Assembly (NCBI GenBank): GCA_016281125.1 | Contig: JAEEIA010000037.1 | Location: 20,485-84,484 of the forward strand | Source: Oscillospiraceae bacterium | Lineage (GTDB): Bacteria; Bacillota; Clostridia; Oscillospirales; Ruminococcaceae | Direction: 5' to 3' | Length of the DNA stretch: 64,000 bases | In this document: positions 25,315-34,404 of the stretch, piece after piece | How positions within the stretch are numbered: position 1 is the first letter of the stretch | Layout of the letters: every line of letters begins with the position of its first letter | Notes under the pieces: model-generated | The model's database searches: none | What the model was told of the DNA's origin: nothing | Seen by the model: the letters and a program-made list of their open reading frames with translations, nothing else | Position numbers and translations under genes: made by a program

Positions 25315-25989
25315 ATGCCGAAAATATTGCTGATTGAAGATGATGAACAGCTCGCACGGTTTCTGATGCGCTTTCTCAATTCCGAGGGCTACACAACAGA
25401 TTATGCCAGCGGGCAGAAGGACGGGCTGCGCCTGTTTGAAGCAAATGCATATGACTGCGTGCTGCTTGATATTTCGCTGAAAGACGGCAGCGGGTATTCG
25501 GTTTGTGCGGCGATCAAGGCGCAGAACGATACGCCTGTCATTTTTATCACGGCATCGGCGGACGAGGCCTGCACGGTCGCGGGCTTTGAAATCGGTGCGG
25601 ATGACTACATCGGCAAGCCGTTCGGCACAAGGGAGCTGCTTGCCCGTATGAAAAATGTCATGCGGCGGCATCAGAAATCTTCTCCGCTGCTGCATTGCGG
25701 CAATGTGACGATTGATCCGATCAAGGGCATTGTCCGGAAAAACGGCAGCGAGATTGCGATGTCCGCACTGGAATACCGCCTGCTGCTGGTGTTCTTCTCC
25801 AACAAAAACCAGATGCTTTCCCGCGACAGGCTTGCGGAGGAGCTTTGGTCGCTGACCAAGGAATTTATCTCGGACAATACCCTGAGCGTCTATATCCGCC
25901 GGCTGCGTGAAAAAATTGAGGATGATCCGCAGAATCCGACCGTGATTATCACGGTCAGAGGACTTGGCTATAAGGCGGTGGATGAATGA
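25315..25989 (+). CDS. OmpR-family response regulator (BceR-like)
   Basis: 224 residues. Receiver domain (IEDDEQLARF; phospho-acceptor in LLDISLKDGSG; K in KPFGTREL) and a winged-helix effector (MSALEYRLLLVF; LSVYIRRLREKIEDDP; VRGLGYKA). Start at 25315 follows AGGAGG. It overlaps the kinase gene by 4 nt (ATGA) and follows the ABC/permease-hydrolase genes. This is the standard Bce arrangement, in which the regulator induces the transporter. Confidence 0.95.
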   Translation: MPKILLIEDDEQLARFLMRFLNSEGYTTDYASGQKDGLRLFEANAYDCVLLDISLKDGSGYSVCAAIKAQNDTPVIFITASADEACTVAGFEIGADDYIGKPFGTRELLARMKNVMRRHQKSSPLLHCGNVTIDPIKGIVRKNGSEIAMSALEYRLLLVFFSNKNQMLSRDRLAEELWSLTKEFISDNTLSVYIRRLREKIEDDPQNPTVIITVRGLGYKAVDE

Positions 25990-26978
25990 GAGCGAAAAAG
26001 CGTCGGCTCATTCACATTCTCCTGACCGCAGTTCTGGCCGTTCCCTGCCTGTTTTTCAGCATTCCCTGCGCGGTAACGGCAGCAGCAGTGTCGGCGGTGT
26101 TCTTTGTGTTTTACGAAATGCTGTTTTCTCAGCGGCGAAGCAAAGTCATGAAGCTGTGTGATGATATTGACCGGATTTTGCTGCGTGACGATCTGATTTC
26201 GTTTGATGAATACAAAGAGGGCGAGCTGAGCGTGCTTTCAGCTGAGATCCATAAAATGACCATTCGCCTGCGCGAGCAGAATGCGGAGCTGAAAAAAGAA
26301 AAGCAGTTTGCAAAAGAGGCTCTGGAGGATATTTCCCACCAGCTCCGGACACCGCTGACGTCTGTAATGATGATTCTCGGCCTGATGAACGGCTCCGGGC
26401 TGACCGAGAAAGAACGGACGGAGTATCACCGTGATCTGTATGAGCTGCTTGCCCGCATGAAATGGCTGATTGAAACCATGCTGAGCCTTTCGCGGATTGA
26501 AGCGGATGCGGTCAGATTTGCAAAGAATCCCGTTCATTGCCGTGAATTGATTGCACAGTCGGTTGAAACAGTATTGGTCACAGCCGAGCTGAAGGGTGTG
26601 GAAATCCGGACAGTCATAGACGGAGATCCTGAACTGACCGGAGATATTCATTATACGTCTGAGGCGATTGTGAATTTGCTGAAAAATGCGATTGAGCATA
26701 CGCCGTCCGGCGGAGCGGTTACTGTTACGGCAAAGGGCGGCAGCCTTTCAACTGAGATTACGATTGCGGATAACGGAGAGGGAATCCCCGAAACGGAGCT
26801 GCCGCATATCTTTGAACGGTTTTATCGCTCCTCAGAATATACCAAAAAGGGGTTTGGCATCGGGCTGGCATTTGCTAAAAAGGTGATTACCGCGCAGGAC
26901 GGCAGCCTGAAAGCCGTCAATGTCAAACCGCAGGGGGCGGCGTTCGTGATTCGGTTTTACAGAACGTCAGGATCGTGA
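25986..26978 (+). CDS. Intramembrane-sensing histidine kinase (BceS-like)
   Basis: 330 residues. Two membrane helices (about 8-25 and 28-44) are joined by almost no extracellular loop, so it can hardly sense a ligand alone. This is typical of kinases that read the state of a neighbouring Bce-type transporter. The kinase core has EDISHQLRTPLTS with the phosphorylated His, an N-box LLKNAIEHT, DNGEGIPE and FGIGLAFAKK. It overlaps the regulator gene by 4 nt. Context suggests that the permease-hydrolase is the true sensor. Confidence 0.93.
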   Translation: MRAKKRRLIHILLTAVLAVPCLFFSIPCAVTAAAVSAVFFVFYEMLFSQRRSKVMKLCDDIDRILLRDDLISFDEYKEGELSVLSAEIHKMTIRLREQNAELKKEKQFAKEALEDISHQLRTPLTSVMMILGLMNGSGLTEKERTEYHRDLYELLARMKWLIETMLSLSRIEADAVRFAKNPVHCRELIAQSVETVLVTAELKGVEIRTVIDGDPELTGDIHYTSEAIVNLLKNAIEHTPSGGAVTVTAKGGSLSTEITIADNGEGIPETELPHIFERFYRSSEYTKKGFGIGLAFAKKVITAQDGSLKAVNVKPQGAAFVIRFYRTSGS

Positions 26979-27056
26979 TTCGTGCAGATCCCGGAGAGTG
27001 TAAAAGCATACTGCATCTCCCGGATAAATCCTGTATTCCGCCTGGTTTCAAGCATT

Positions 27057-27097
27057 AACGCCTGTGAAGGATGCTGTCATCCGACACGGGCGTTTTT
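27057..27097 (+). terminator. Intrinsic terminator after BceS-like gene
   Basis: AACGCCTGTG (27057-27066) pairs, with one mismatch, with CACGGGCGTT (27085-27094). An inner GGATG/CATCC stem and a T7 run follow the same layout. It closes the plus-strand operon. Confidence 0.88.
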
Positions 27098-27149
27098 TTA
27101 TTTTGTTTCTTTGCGCGTCCGGGCGATGTTCTCCGCGTCCTTCGGATTC

Positions 27150-28616
27150 TCAAAGCCCTTTCTCATCAATGAGATGCCTGATATGCGCATCCGTTTCAGC
27201 AGATTTGAGCTGTTCAACGGCATGACAGAGTTCATCTGACAATTCCGATAACGGACAGTTTTTCACGGTACACCATTCTGAAATCGTCCGGATCGCCTGT
27301 GTACGGCAGAAAACATCCGGCATTTTCATAGCAGCGATGACAAGATCGGTACTGCAAAGCGGATACGGATTGAGAAACTGGAGCAGGAAACTGAGTTTAT
27401 GGTAATTCAGTTTATAATTGCTGCTTTCTTCGTTTTCCGGTTCATGGAGCATTTGCTGCAAGGGGAGCGCATGCCGGAACAGATCAATCACGCGTTCTCT
27501 GTATTGTTCATCTTTGATTAAGCAACCACAGTTTCCGAATCCCTTTTCAAAATCTGACTGCATATGTGCAAAAATCTTTTCCTGATAGGGGACGCCGGTT
27601 GCTTCTGCAAGATCGACAGCGTTTCCGTTCGTGAGCTCCCGGCTGATCAGTTCCCGGCATTTCAGACTGTTCAGGAGGGAAACAGACCTTCCGTAAAACT
27701 TCTGAAAACGCTTGTCACCGGAAAGCTGCCGGAGCAGCTCACAAATACACAGGGAGGCCGGTTGCGTTTCCGCATGGCGGAGAAAGTCACCGATCATCGT
27801 CTGTGATTCTACTTCCGGCAGCGCGCTGATTCCTCTGACAGGCCCTTCGTCAAACATCGCAAGCAGCACGCGGGCGATCTGATTTAACTGTGTATCGGTG
27901 ACTTCCGTTTTCAGCAGCGCAGCAATATCTGTTTTCTGGTATACGTCAAGTGCGGAATACGCCTGCACGATATTGTTCTCAATGCCTTCGGCCAGCAGCC
28001 AGTCTTTGATCTCCTGCGTTTCAGGTTTCAGGCGCTCCACTGCATGAATTCTGCCCCAGCCGTGAACCTTTCGGGCAAGCGCAAAGATTTCATCATTCTC
28101 GTTTTGCCATCTCTGCATATTGAATACGGCAAAAATCGTAAATTCATCACTGAGCCCCAGCGTCCGGATCATGTCTTTTAAGGCGTCATCCGGCTCTGAA
28201 AAGATTTCAGTGAGGATAAAACCGAGCTTCACAAGATCAATCTCCGAACCGGAGATGCAGTCCATTGCCAGCTGATAAACTTTGGAAGCTGGCAAAATGT
28301 CAGTGTGATCGAAGATATAGTTCTGGATTGCGTCAATCCCGCGCAGGGGAACGACCTGTGCAAAAAAGTCCCGCATTCTTGCTTTGACTTTCTCAGGATC
28401 ATCCAGCATGGAGAAAGCATCCGCAATGATTTGCAAGTGCTCCTCCGTGATCTTCGGCGCCCCCATATGATAGATGCCGACGCCGTCCAGTGCGCCGTCT
28501 GCCCATTTCACCTTCTTCGGATCGGAATCATCCTTCGGGAGAGAAAACGTATCCGGCAGTTCGCCGTTCCGGATGTTTTCCCGAATCACTTCTAATAACG
28601 GTTTATTCTGAATCAT
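27150..28616 (-). CDS. Unrecognised alpha-helical cytoplasmic protein
   Basis: 488 residues, no signal peptide or membrane segment. The sequence is rich in Leu, Glu and Asp and looks wholly helical. A recurring pattern of paired helices (for example FTIFAVFNMQRWQNENDEIFA and the AALLKTEVTDTQLNQIARVL region) would fit a HEAT-like repeat scaffold. I recognise no catalytic motif. The start at 28616 follows GAGGAGG; a longer start lacks a ribosome site. It is monocistronic with its own good promoter and is divergent from the type VII locus. Function unknown. Confidence 0.8.
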   Translation of the reverse strand: MIQNKPLLEVIRENIRNGELPDTFSLPKDDSDPKKVKWADGALDGVGIYHMGAPKITEEHLQIIADAFSMLDDPEKVKARMRDFFAQVVPLRGIDAIQNYIFDHTDILPASKVYQLAMDCISGSEIDLVKLGFILTEIFSEPDDALKDMIRTLGLSDEFTIFAVFNMQRWQNENDEIFALARKVHGWGRIHAVERLKPETQEIKDWLLAEGIENNIVQAYSALDVYQKTDIAALLKTEVTDTQLNQIARVLLAMFDEGPVRGISALPEVESQTMIGDFLRHAETQPASLCICELLRQLSGDKRFQKFYGRSVSLLNSLKCRELISRELTNGNAVDLAEATGVPYQEKIFAHMQSDFEKGFGNCGCLIKDEQYRERVIDLFRHALPLQQMLHEPENEESSNYKLNYHKLSFLLQFLNPYPLCSTDLVIAAMKMPDVFCRTQAIRTISEWCTVKNCPLSELSDELCHAVEQLKSAETDAHIRHLIDEKGL

Positions 28617-28697
28617 GTCGTTTTTACGCCTCCTCAGCAGCATCAATCTGATCACGGTATATCGTCAAATCAGCGCGCGGATTTCCTGATATATTTT

Positions 28698-28726
28698 ATT
28701 ATATCACGAATTGCTGCTGTTTTCAA
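28698..28726 (-). promoter_or_regulatory. Promoter of the helical protein gene
   Basis: On the minus strand, TTGAAA (28726-28721), 17 bp, TATAAT (28703-28698). Confidence 0.75.
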
Positions 28727-28822
28727 GATACATTTGTGCTTTTCTGTATCAAGCGGGAAGGGAAAGGCAAATTTGCCGGTGGTGTCTGAAAGGATATAAA
28801 TTCGCAATTTTGTACCAAAGTA

Positions 28823-28851
28823 TTGCATTTTATTGTGGATTGTGTTATAAT
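28823..28851 (+). promoter_or_regulatory. Promoter of the type VII locus
   Basis: TTGCAT (28823-28828), 17 bp, TATAAT (28846-28851), about 100 bp before the FHA gene. The genes from 28952 to 40874 overlap or nearly touch, so this promoter probably drives all six. Confidence 0.72.
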
Positions 28852-28951
28852 AAACATAATACTGTGTTTTGCACATCTTCGTGCATTTATTAAGGGAAAA
28901 TTCAGGATAATGTGTGCAAATCTGGTCCTGCATACAAGGAGGAGGCTGCGG

Positions 28952-30391
28952 ATGCTGAAACCGTTCAGAAATCTGTTTACATTCAAAACCGTGTATTCCG
29001 AGAACAAAACATATGTGAATTATACAATCGGCAGAAAGGAAGAAATCAACTATACGCAGGTGCAGATGCTGGAAAAGCCTTCGTTCCGTGAATACTTCGT
29101 GCCGTTTCAGTGTACAAAAACCGCTTCCGTCAACAAGATCTGCTTTGACATCAGCGGCCTGACGGCGCTTTCGGAGTATCTGAAAACCGATCTGACACAG
29201 GAGCAGTATTTTGAGATCATCTCCGGGATTCAGCGGATTGCGTCCTTCTGCAAGAAGTCCTATCTTTCCACGGATAATCTCGTTTGCTCGCTGAAATATA
29301 TGTATTATCACAACGTAAAGAAAAAGGTACTGATGGCATATGTGCCCCTGAAAAATCCGCATTATTTCGGTGACGGACTCGGTGCCTGCCTGATCAGGAT
29401 TCATAAGAAGGCAAGGAAAGTCATCATTACGGACGGGAACTACATGCAGAAGTATGAGGCGTTTTTGCAGCGCTATACGCCCGCAAGAGGGATCCGCCGC
29501 AAGAAATCTGGCGCGCTGACCTTTTCGCCGGATTCCCTTCTGCATTTCTTCAATGAGAATCGCATGAACGCCGGTGCGGATCCGGATTTTGCAATCGAAA
29601 AGATGCATCCGGAATCTGCCGGACAGCAGGCAGAGAATTTTGCAATTATCGGGCAGCTTTCCGAACCGGTATCTCCGGTTCACGCAGAAGCGCCTGCGCA
29701 GGCTGTCACCGAACCGGAGCCTGTCCCGAAAAAAAGCAACAGTGAAACCGTAATCCGGAAGCGCACGCGCGCCAGCCTGATCGACAGCCGCGGGATTATT
29801 TTTCATGTTTCCGAGCCGGTGTTCCGGATCGGCAGAAACGTGGAAAACGACCTTGTTGTGAATGAGGCAACGGTTTCCGGTTTTCATGCTGAGATTACCT
29901 GCGAGAACGATGAGTTCTTCATCCGGGATCTCTCTACGAACGGAACCTATCTGAATGACGATCCGCATGTGGTGACCCGGGCAAAGCTCAAGGACGGTGA
30001 CCTGATCCTGTTTGATGAATTCCGCTATACATTCCGCATCGGGGAAAAGAAGGATGAGGCAAGTCATACGGAATCTGCGAACCGCACGGCGCCGACCTAT
30101 ACCGTTTCGCAGAAGCGGCGTTCCGAGCGCCCGCTTGCCTATCTGAAGCGTGTTTCCGACGGCAGTGAAATCAGCATTTTCCGGTTCCCGTTCCAGTGCG
30201 ACGAGCTGCCCGGTCTGGTGCTATCCAGTGAGCGTTCATGGAACCGGCAGGAGATTTTTGCTGAAAACCAGTCCTGTGAATCGCTCTGTTTCCAGACTGT
30301 CAATATTGCGCCCGGTGCAAAGCAGTCAATTTTTTCCGGCTGTGTTCTGGTCGTGAACGGCGAGCGCTTCCGCTTCCAGATCGAAAACTGA
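28952..30391 (+). CDS. DUF6382-like and FHA domain protein
   Basis: 479 residues. The N-terminal 190 residues resemble the DUF6382 family of Firmicutes (DISGLTALSEYL; STDNLVCSLKYMY; LMAYVPLKNP), a fold I suspect is related to the pseudokinase half of EssB/YukC. A charged linker follows. An FHA domain at about 280-370 has the phosphothreonine-binding signature: FRIGRNVENDLVV, FHAEI, and LSTNGTYLN. A C-terminal tail of about 110 residues completes it. The start at 28952 follows AAGGAGG. It is first in an operon with a PP2C phosphatase and a Ser/Thr kinase, so the FHA domain probably reads the kinase's product. Confidence 0.85.
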   Translation: MLKPFRNLFTFKTVYSENKTYVNYTIGRKEEINYTQVQMLEKPSFREYFVPFQCTKTASVNKICFDISGLTALSEYLKTDLTQEQYFEIISGIQRIASFCKKSYLSTDNLVCSLKYMYYHNVKKKVLMAYVPLKNPHYFGDGLGACLIRIHKKARKVIITDGNYMQKYEAFLQRYTPARGIRRKKSGALTFSPDSLLHFFNENRMNAGADPDFAIEKMHPESAGQQAENFAIIGQLSEPVSPVHAEAPAQAVTEPEPVPKKSNSETVIRKRTRASLIDSRGIIFHVSEPVFRIGRNVENDLVVNEATVSGFHAEITCENDEFFIRDLSTNGTYLNDDPHVVTRAKLKDGDLILFDEFRYTFRIGEKKDEASHTESANRTAPTYTVSQKRRSERPLAYLKRVSDGSEISIFRFPFQCDELPGLVLSSERSWNRQEIFAENQSCESLCFQTVNIAPGAKQSIFSGCVLVVNGERFRFQIEN

Positions 30392-30405
30392 TTCGGGAGT
30401 GTGCG

Positions 30406-31194
30406 ATGTTTCAATATACATATATTACAACAAAGGGGCTGCGGGCTTCCAATCAGGACGCCCTTCTGATTCAGACTGCACGGGTGCAGGGACGGGAGAT
30501 TCTGTTCGCTGCTGTCTGCGACGGAATGGGCGGACTGTCCTGCGGAGAACATGCCAGCTCCTATGCAGTTTCCGAGGCAGCAGCCTGGTTTTCCGGGCAG
30601 TTTGCGCAGCTCGCGGAGGCAGATGCAGATGTTCTTGAAATCCGGAGCAGTCTGGATGATTTGCTGCACCGGATCAATGATGAGATTAACCTGGCCGGTG
30701 AGCGGCTCGGGGGCATGGGCACGACCTATACCTCCATGCTGCTGGATCCCGAGAAAAACTTTCTGCTTGCCGCGCATGTCGGCGATACACGGCTGTACCG
30801 GATCACGGACAGTGAAGCATCCGTTCTGACGACCGATCATTCTGTGATTGCAGAGGAGCTGCGCCGCGGCATTCTGACTGAGGAAGCTGCACGCACGGAC
30901 AGCCGGCAGAACCAGATTACCAACTGCCTGGGGGCGGGCGAAACCGGCCGCGCTTATGATTACAGCATTCTGGAACCGGAGGACGGCTGTACCTATCTGC
31001 TGTGCACGGACGGGTTCCGCAAGCTGATTTCCGCTGATGAGATCCGGCAGGCACTCGCGCCCTCTGCCAATTCCCATGCCGATGCGCTGAAACGCAGCCT
31101 GACCCGTCTTACAGATCTGAATCTGAGCCGTCAGGAAAGCGACAATATTACGGCGGCAGCTGTCAAATACACAAAGGAGAACAGTGTCGGATGA
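30406..31194 (+). CDS. PP2C-family protein phosphatase
   Basis: 262 residues, normal length for the bacterial PPM/PP2C family. Metal-binding motifs are visible: SNQDALLIQ, CDGMGGLSCGE, AHVGDTRLYR, TDHSVI, CTDGFRK and SDNITAAAV. It should remove phosphate from Ser/Thr in Mn/Mg-dependent fashion in the cytoplasm. The stop overlaps the kinase start by 4 nt, so phosphatase and kinase are made together and very likely act on the same targets, including the kinase itself and FHA partners in the type VII apparatus. Confidence 0.95.
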   Translation: MFQYTYITTKGLRASNQDALLIQTARVQGREILFAAVCDGMGGLSCGEHASSYAVSEAAAWFSGQFAQLAEADADVLEIRSSLDDLLHRINDEINLAGERLGGMGTTYTSMLLDPEKNFLLAAHVGDTRLYRITDSEASVLTTDHSVIAEELRRGILTEEAARTDSRQNQITNCLGAGETGRAYDYSILEPEDGCTYLLCTDGFRKLISADEIRQALAPSANSHADALKRSLTRLTDLNLSRQESDNITAAAVKYTKENSVG

Positions 31195-32864
31195 GATTAC
31201 TTGCAAATCGGTATGAGATCGAAAAAATTGCAGGAACCGGCGGCACCTCTGTGGTCTATAAGGCATACGATTTACAGGCGGAACGCGCCATGCGCGCGAT
31301 CAAGGAGATCAGCAAAGCCAATCCGGATGTTTACGACATGGCAAAGCTCGAATCCCAGCTGATCCGTGAGCTTTATGAAAAAGATACATCCTACGGCTTT
31401 CTGCCGAATATCATTCACCGGTTTGAAATCGACGATATGTTCTATATCGTGCAGGATTTTCTGGACGGAGAAACGATGGACAAGATGCTCCAGGCCGGGC
31501 CGATGCCGTATGAGCTGTTCATCGAGAGTGCAAAGCAGATCTGCCAGTTCATGACCTTTTTTCACAGCACAGGCCGTGTCCACAGTGATATGAAGCCGGA
31601 AAATATCATGGTGATCCGGCCGGACACACGCTGGGACAGCAATAAGAAGCACACGGTCAAGCTGAAATTCATTGATTTCGGAACCGCTGTCCGGAATGAG
31701 GCAGGCACGACCCGCGGATATACGCCGGAATATGCTGCGCCGGAGCAGTACCGTGAGGAACGGCTCGATGAACGGACTGATATTTTCAATATCGGTGCGA
31801 CCTTTTATCATATGATCACCGGCAGACAGCCTGCGCGTGTTGCAAATGAGCGCCGTGTGCTGGTTGCCGCGGAGCGGTTCCGGTTCGATAAAAATATCAA
31901 TTCAGAAATCAAAAAAATCATTCTGAAATGTGTGCAGGACGATCCGGACGCACGCTATAAAAACTGCGAAGCGGTCTATAAAGACCTGATGCACATTGAA
32001 AAGCGGTTTCACTTCCGGCTGCTCACGACGCTTTACGGCGCTGCCCTGTTCTGTTTTGCCGGCGCAGGGGTCTGCGCGCTGATTTCCGGTTCGATGCAGA
32101 ACAATGCGGACAGCAAGCTGTATGAGCAGTATTTCAATGCGGGACAGTATGACGAAGCGCTCCGGATTGACCACACAAACCGTGACGGAATCTATACCAA
32201 GCTGATTAACCGTTTCACGGAGGACGAAAAGCTCGATACTGCGGAGGATAATTTCATCATCAACGAGATCAAGTGCCGCAGCGATCTTTCCCCGTCGGAC
32301 AGTGACTACGGGCGGATTATGTATGAAATCGGCAATGCCTACTGGCTCTATTACGATCCGCATACCGAAGGCGCTGCGCTCAGCGAAAACGAACTGGAAA
32401 AAAACCGGATTACGGTATCCTATGAATGGTTTGAAAAGGCGGTCGGGAGCGAAACCTTTGCTGCTGACGAACCGGATGCATATGCACGCGCAAAGATTTT
32501 TTACAACATCGGCAAATTCTACATCGAGATTGACCGCAAGGAACGTGAGGGAACCGATGACCGGCAGTTCTATCAGAATATGTGGGACAGCATCAGGCAG
32601 ATGTCCGCGTTTGCGAACGATTCCAATGAGGTCATCAGCGCAAGAGTCTGCCAGACGCTCTGCACGCTGATTTCGCGCTACTCCCCGAAATTCCGGCAGG
32701 TCGGAATCAGTCAGTCCGATCAGGAAGCAATCCTTTCGCTGATTGAAGACAGGCTGTATCAGTACGGTGAGATCAGCTATACCAATACATATTCCATCGG
32801 CATTGCCGAGCAGATTGACGTCGAAGCAGTCCGGCTGAAGCTCTCGATGGCATACGCAGATTAA
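31191..32864 (+). CDS. Membrane Ser/Thr kinase
   Basis: 557 residues. Kinase domain at about 8-270 with glycine loop AGTGGTS, K38 (AIKEI), VHSDMKPEN with catalytic D133, and DFG at 162-164 (FIDFGTAV). The arginine of the usual HRD is replaced by Ser132, as in RD-independent kinases. One membrane helix at about 277-300 is followed by an extracytoplasmic helical region of about 255 residues with TPR-like pairs, rather than the PASTA repeats of cell-wall kinases. The kinase-helix-outside-helical layout copies EssB/YukC of type VII systems, which has a dead kinase. Here the active-site residues are present. Confidence 0.93.
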   Translation: MRLLANRYEIEKIAGTGGTSVVYKAYDLQAERAMRAIKEISKANPDVYDMAKLESQLIRELYEKDTSYGFLPNIIHRFEIDDMFYIVQDFLDGETMDKMLQAGPMPYELFIESAKQICQFMTFFHSTGRVHSDMKPENIMVIRPDTRWDSNKKHTVKLKFIDFGTAVRNEAGTTRGYTPEYAAPEQYREERLDERTDIFNIGATFYHMITGRQPARVANERRVLVAAERFRFDKNINSEIKKIILKCVQDDPDARYKNCEAVYKDLMHIEKRFHFRLLTTLYGAALFCFAGAGVCALISGSMQNNADSKLYEQYFNAGQYDEALRIDHTNRDGIYTKLINRFTEDEKLDTAEDNFIINEIKCRSDLSPSDSDYGRIMYEIGNAYWLYYDPHTEGAALSENELEKNRITVSYEWFEKAVGSETFAADEPDAYARAKIFYNIGKFYIEIDRKEREGTDDRQFYQNMWDSIRQMSAFANDSNEVISARVCQTLCTLISRYSPKFRQVGISQSDQEAILSLIEDRLYQYGEISYTNTYSIGIAEQIDVEAVRLKLSMAYAD

Positions 32865-32876
32865 GGGGGAACACGG

Positions 32877-33425
32877 ATGAATCCGGAACAACTGCATAAA
32901 ATTGCCGTGATTCTTCTGATCGCGGGGATTCTGATTCTGATTGCAGCGATCTTTTTTTCTGTCCGGTTTGACCTGATTTCTCTGCTCAGGACAGAGCTGA
33001 ACAGAAAAAAGGATCCGAAGCAGACAGACGGACAGGATTATTTTGATTCTGTGAAAACAAAAGAGATCGAGAGCATTCCGGCTGATGCACTGGCGCCTGC
33101 GCCGGACAAAACGGTTCCGGCAAACAGGCAGCAGCCCGTTCCGGACGCGCAGCGTACACCGGCGACCGTTCTTGCACGCAGCAAAACGGCAGCGCCCGGC
33201 AGTCAGCCTGCCCGCACCGGAACAGTGCTTGCGGGTGCCGGAAAACGGCAGCAGGAGCGTACAGGTTCCGGCACACTGGTGGTATCTGCCAGGCGCAGAC
33301 ATCCCGAACCGGAGCCGCAGGAGCAGAAATTTGTCATCACAGATCAGATTCTTGTCATGGGCGGAGATCCCGCCGCAGTATCACGATGCAGAACCACAAC
33401 ACGGAAAGGATCACGGAATGAATAA
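32877..33425 (+). CDS. Small single-pass membrane protein
   Basis: 182 residues. One N-terminal membrane helix (about 8-30; AVILLIAGILILIAAIFF) is followed by a basic, proline/alanine/glutamine-rich disordered tail with many Ser/Thr. No domain recognised. It starts 12 bp after the kinase gene and its last 8 nt overlap the cohesin-like gene, so it belongs to the type VII operon. The disordered, Ser/Thr-rich tail could be a kinase substrate; that is inference. By position it might replace the small membrane component EssA, but no sequence likeness supports this. Confidence 0.75.
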   Translation: MNPEQLHKIAVILLIAGILILIAAIFFSVRFDLISLLRTELNRKKDPKQTDGQDYFDSVKTKEIESIPADALAPAPDKTVPANRQQPVPDAQRTPATVLARSKTAAPGSQPARTGTVLAGAGKRQQERTGSGTLVVSARRRHPEPEPQEQKFVITDQILVMGGDPAAVSRCRTTTRKGSRNE

Positions 33426-34404
33426 ACTCATCAAAGCAGCGGCAGCGGTGCTGATGCTTCTGACGGCTGTCACGCCGCTGCATGCCGCTGCCGAAACGCC
33501 CCCGCAGGATATGCACCTGACAGTCGAAACGAAGGAACTCAAAGCAGATGAAATCCGCGGGGACGGATATGTCGAACTGAAAGTCTTTGCGGAAAACCTT
33601 CCGGCATGCCGTTCCATGCAGATTTTGCTGGAAAAGGATTCCGGACTGACCTATTCCGGTCACTACGCGGTTCCATGTGCAGAGCTGTCCCGCGCAGGCG
33701 GGATGAGCTTTTCGCTTGGCTCCGGTAATTATCCGGATATCATAGGGTGCAACATTGCGGTCGTGGAGCCTGAGCCGCTCCTGCTCAGCGGCGAGATTAT
33801 AACCCTGCATCTGTTTTTGCCGGATCATGTGCAGCCGGGAGATTTTTACCGCGTCCGCATCCTGCGTTCCCATGATGATTTATATCACGATGAAACCTTT
33901 GTTGAAACGGATGAAGCGCGGTACGGCGAATCCTATTTTACAGTTTTAGCAGCAGGCGGTATCCGGATCCAGTCGGATAAACCCGCACCGCCCGTACAGC
34001 AGGATACGCCGGAGCCGCAGCAGCAGGCTTCGCCGGAGCCGCAGCAAAACGAAGATCCGGAACCGGACGCGGTGGAAACGACGGGGCAGACTGAAACGAC
34101 AGCTCCGGCAGATCATACAACGACCGCCGCAAGCGTTACGGAAACGCTGACAACGTCTGCGCCGGAACCGACAGAAGCGCCGGTCACGGAAACGACCGAC
34201 GGTCTGACAACAGAAACACAGACATCTGAGCTGATGACAACCGGTGCCGAGGCTGCACCGGTCACAGAAACCAATCCGCAGGCGCCTGAAAAACACAGTG
34301 CATGGCCTCTGGTCCTGCTCGGAATCGCCGGAATTGGCGCCGGAGCAGGTGCCGCAGTTTGGAGTAGAAAACGGAAGATGCAACAGGAGAGGGAAGGATT
34401 ATGA
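33418..34404 (+). CDS. Cohesin-like surface protein with membrane anchor
   Basis: 328 residues. Signal peptide (IKAAAAVLMLLTAVTPLHAAA), then a beta-sandwich domain at about 28-185 of cohesin character: GYVELKVFAENLPACRSMQILLE near the start, and VQPGDFYRVRI and YFTVLAAGGI at the end. A Pro/Glu/Thr-rich linker of about 115 residues and a C-terminal membrane helix (about 302-322) with RKRKM inside complete it. It overlaps both neighbours (8 nt and 4 nt), so it is firmly in the type VII operon. A cohesin in a dockerin-producing organism suggests that it tethers cargo to the cell. The cohesin call rests on pattern only and needs a profile test. Confidence 0.72.
   Translation: MNKLIKAAAAVLMLLTAVTPLHAAAETPPQDMHLTVETKELKADEIRGDGYVELKVFAENLPACRSMQILLEKDSGLTYSGHYAVPCAELSRAGGMSFSLGSGNYPDIIGCNIAVVEPEPLLLSGEIITLHLFLPDHVQPGDFYRVRILRSHDDLYHDETFVETDEARYGESYFTVLAAGGIRIQSDKPAPPVQQDTPEPQQQASPEPQQNEDPEPDAVETTGQTETTAPADHTTTAASVTETLTTSAPEPTEAPVTETTDGLTTETQTSELMTTGAEAAPVTETNPQAPEKHSAWPLVLLGIAGIGAGAGAAVWSRKRKMQQEREGL

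Noticed and set aside
28670..30067. 465-codon minus-strand frame opposite the FHA gene
   Set aside because: Antisense of an FHA domain with all motifs, and it would run through the type VII promoter.
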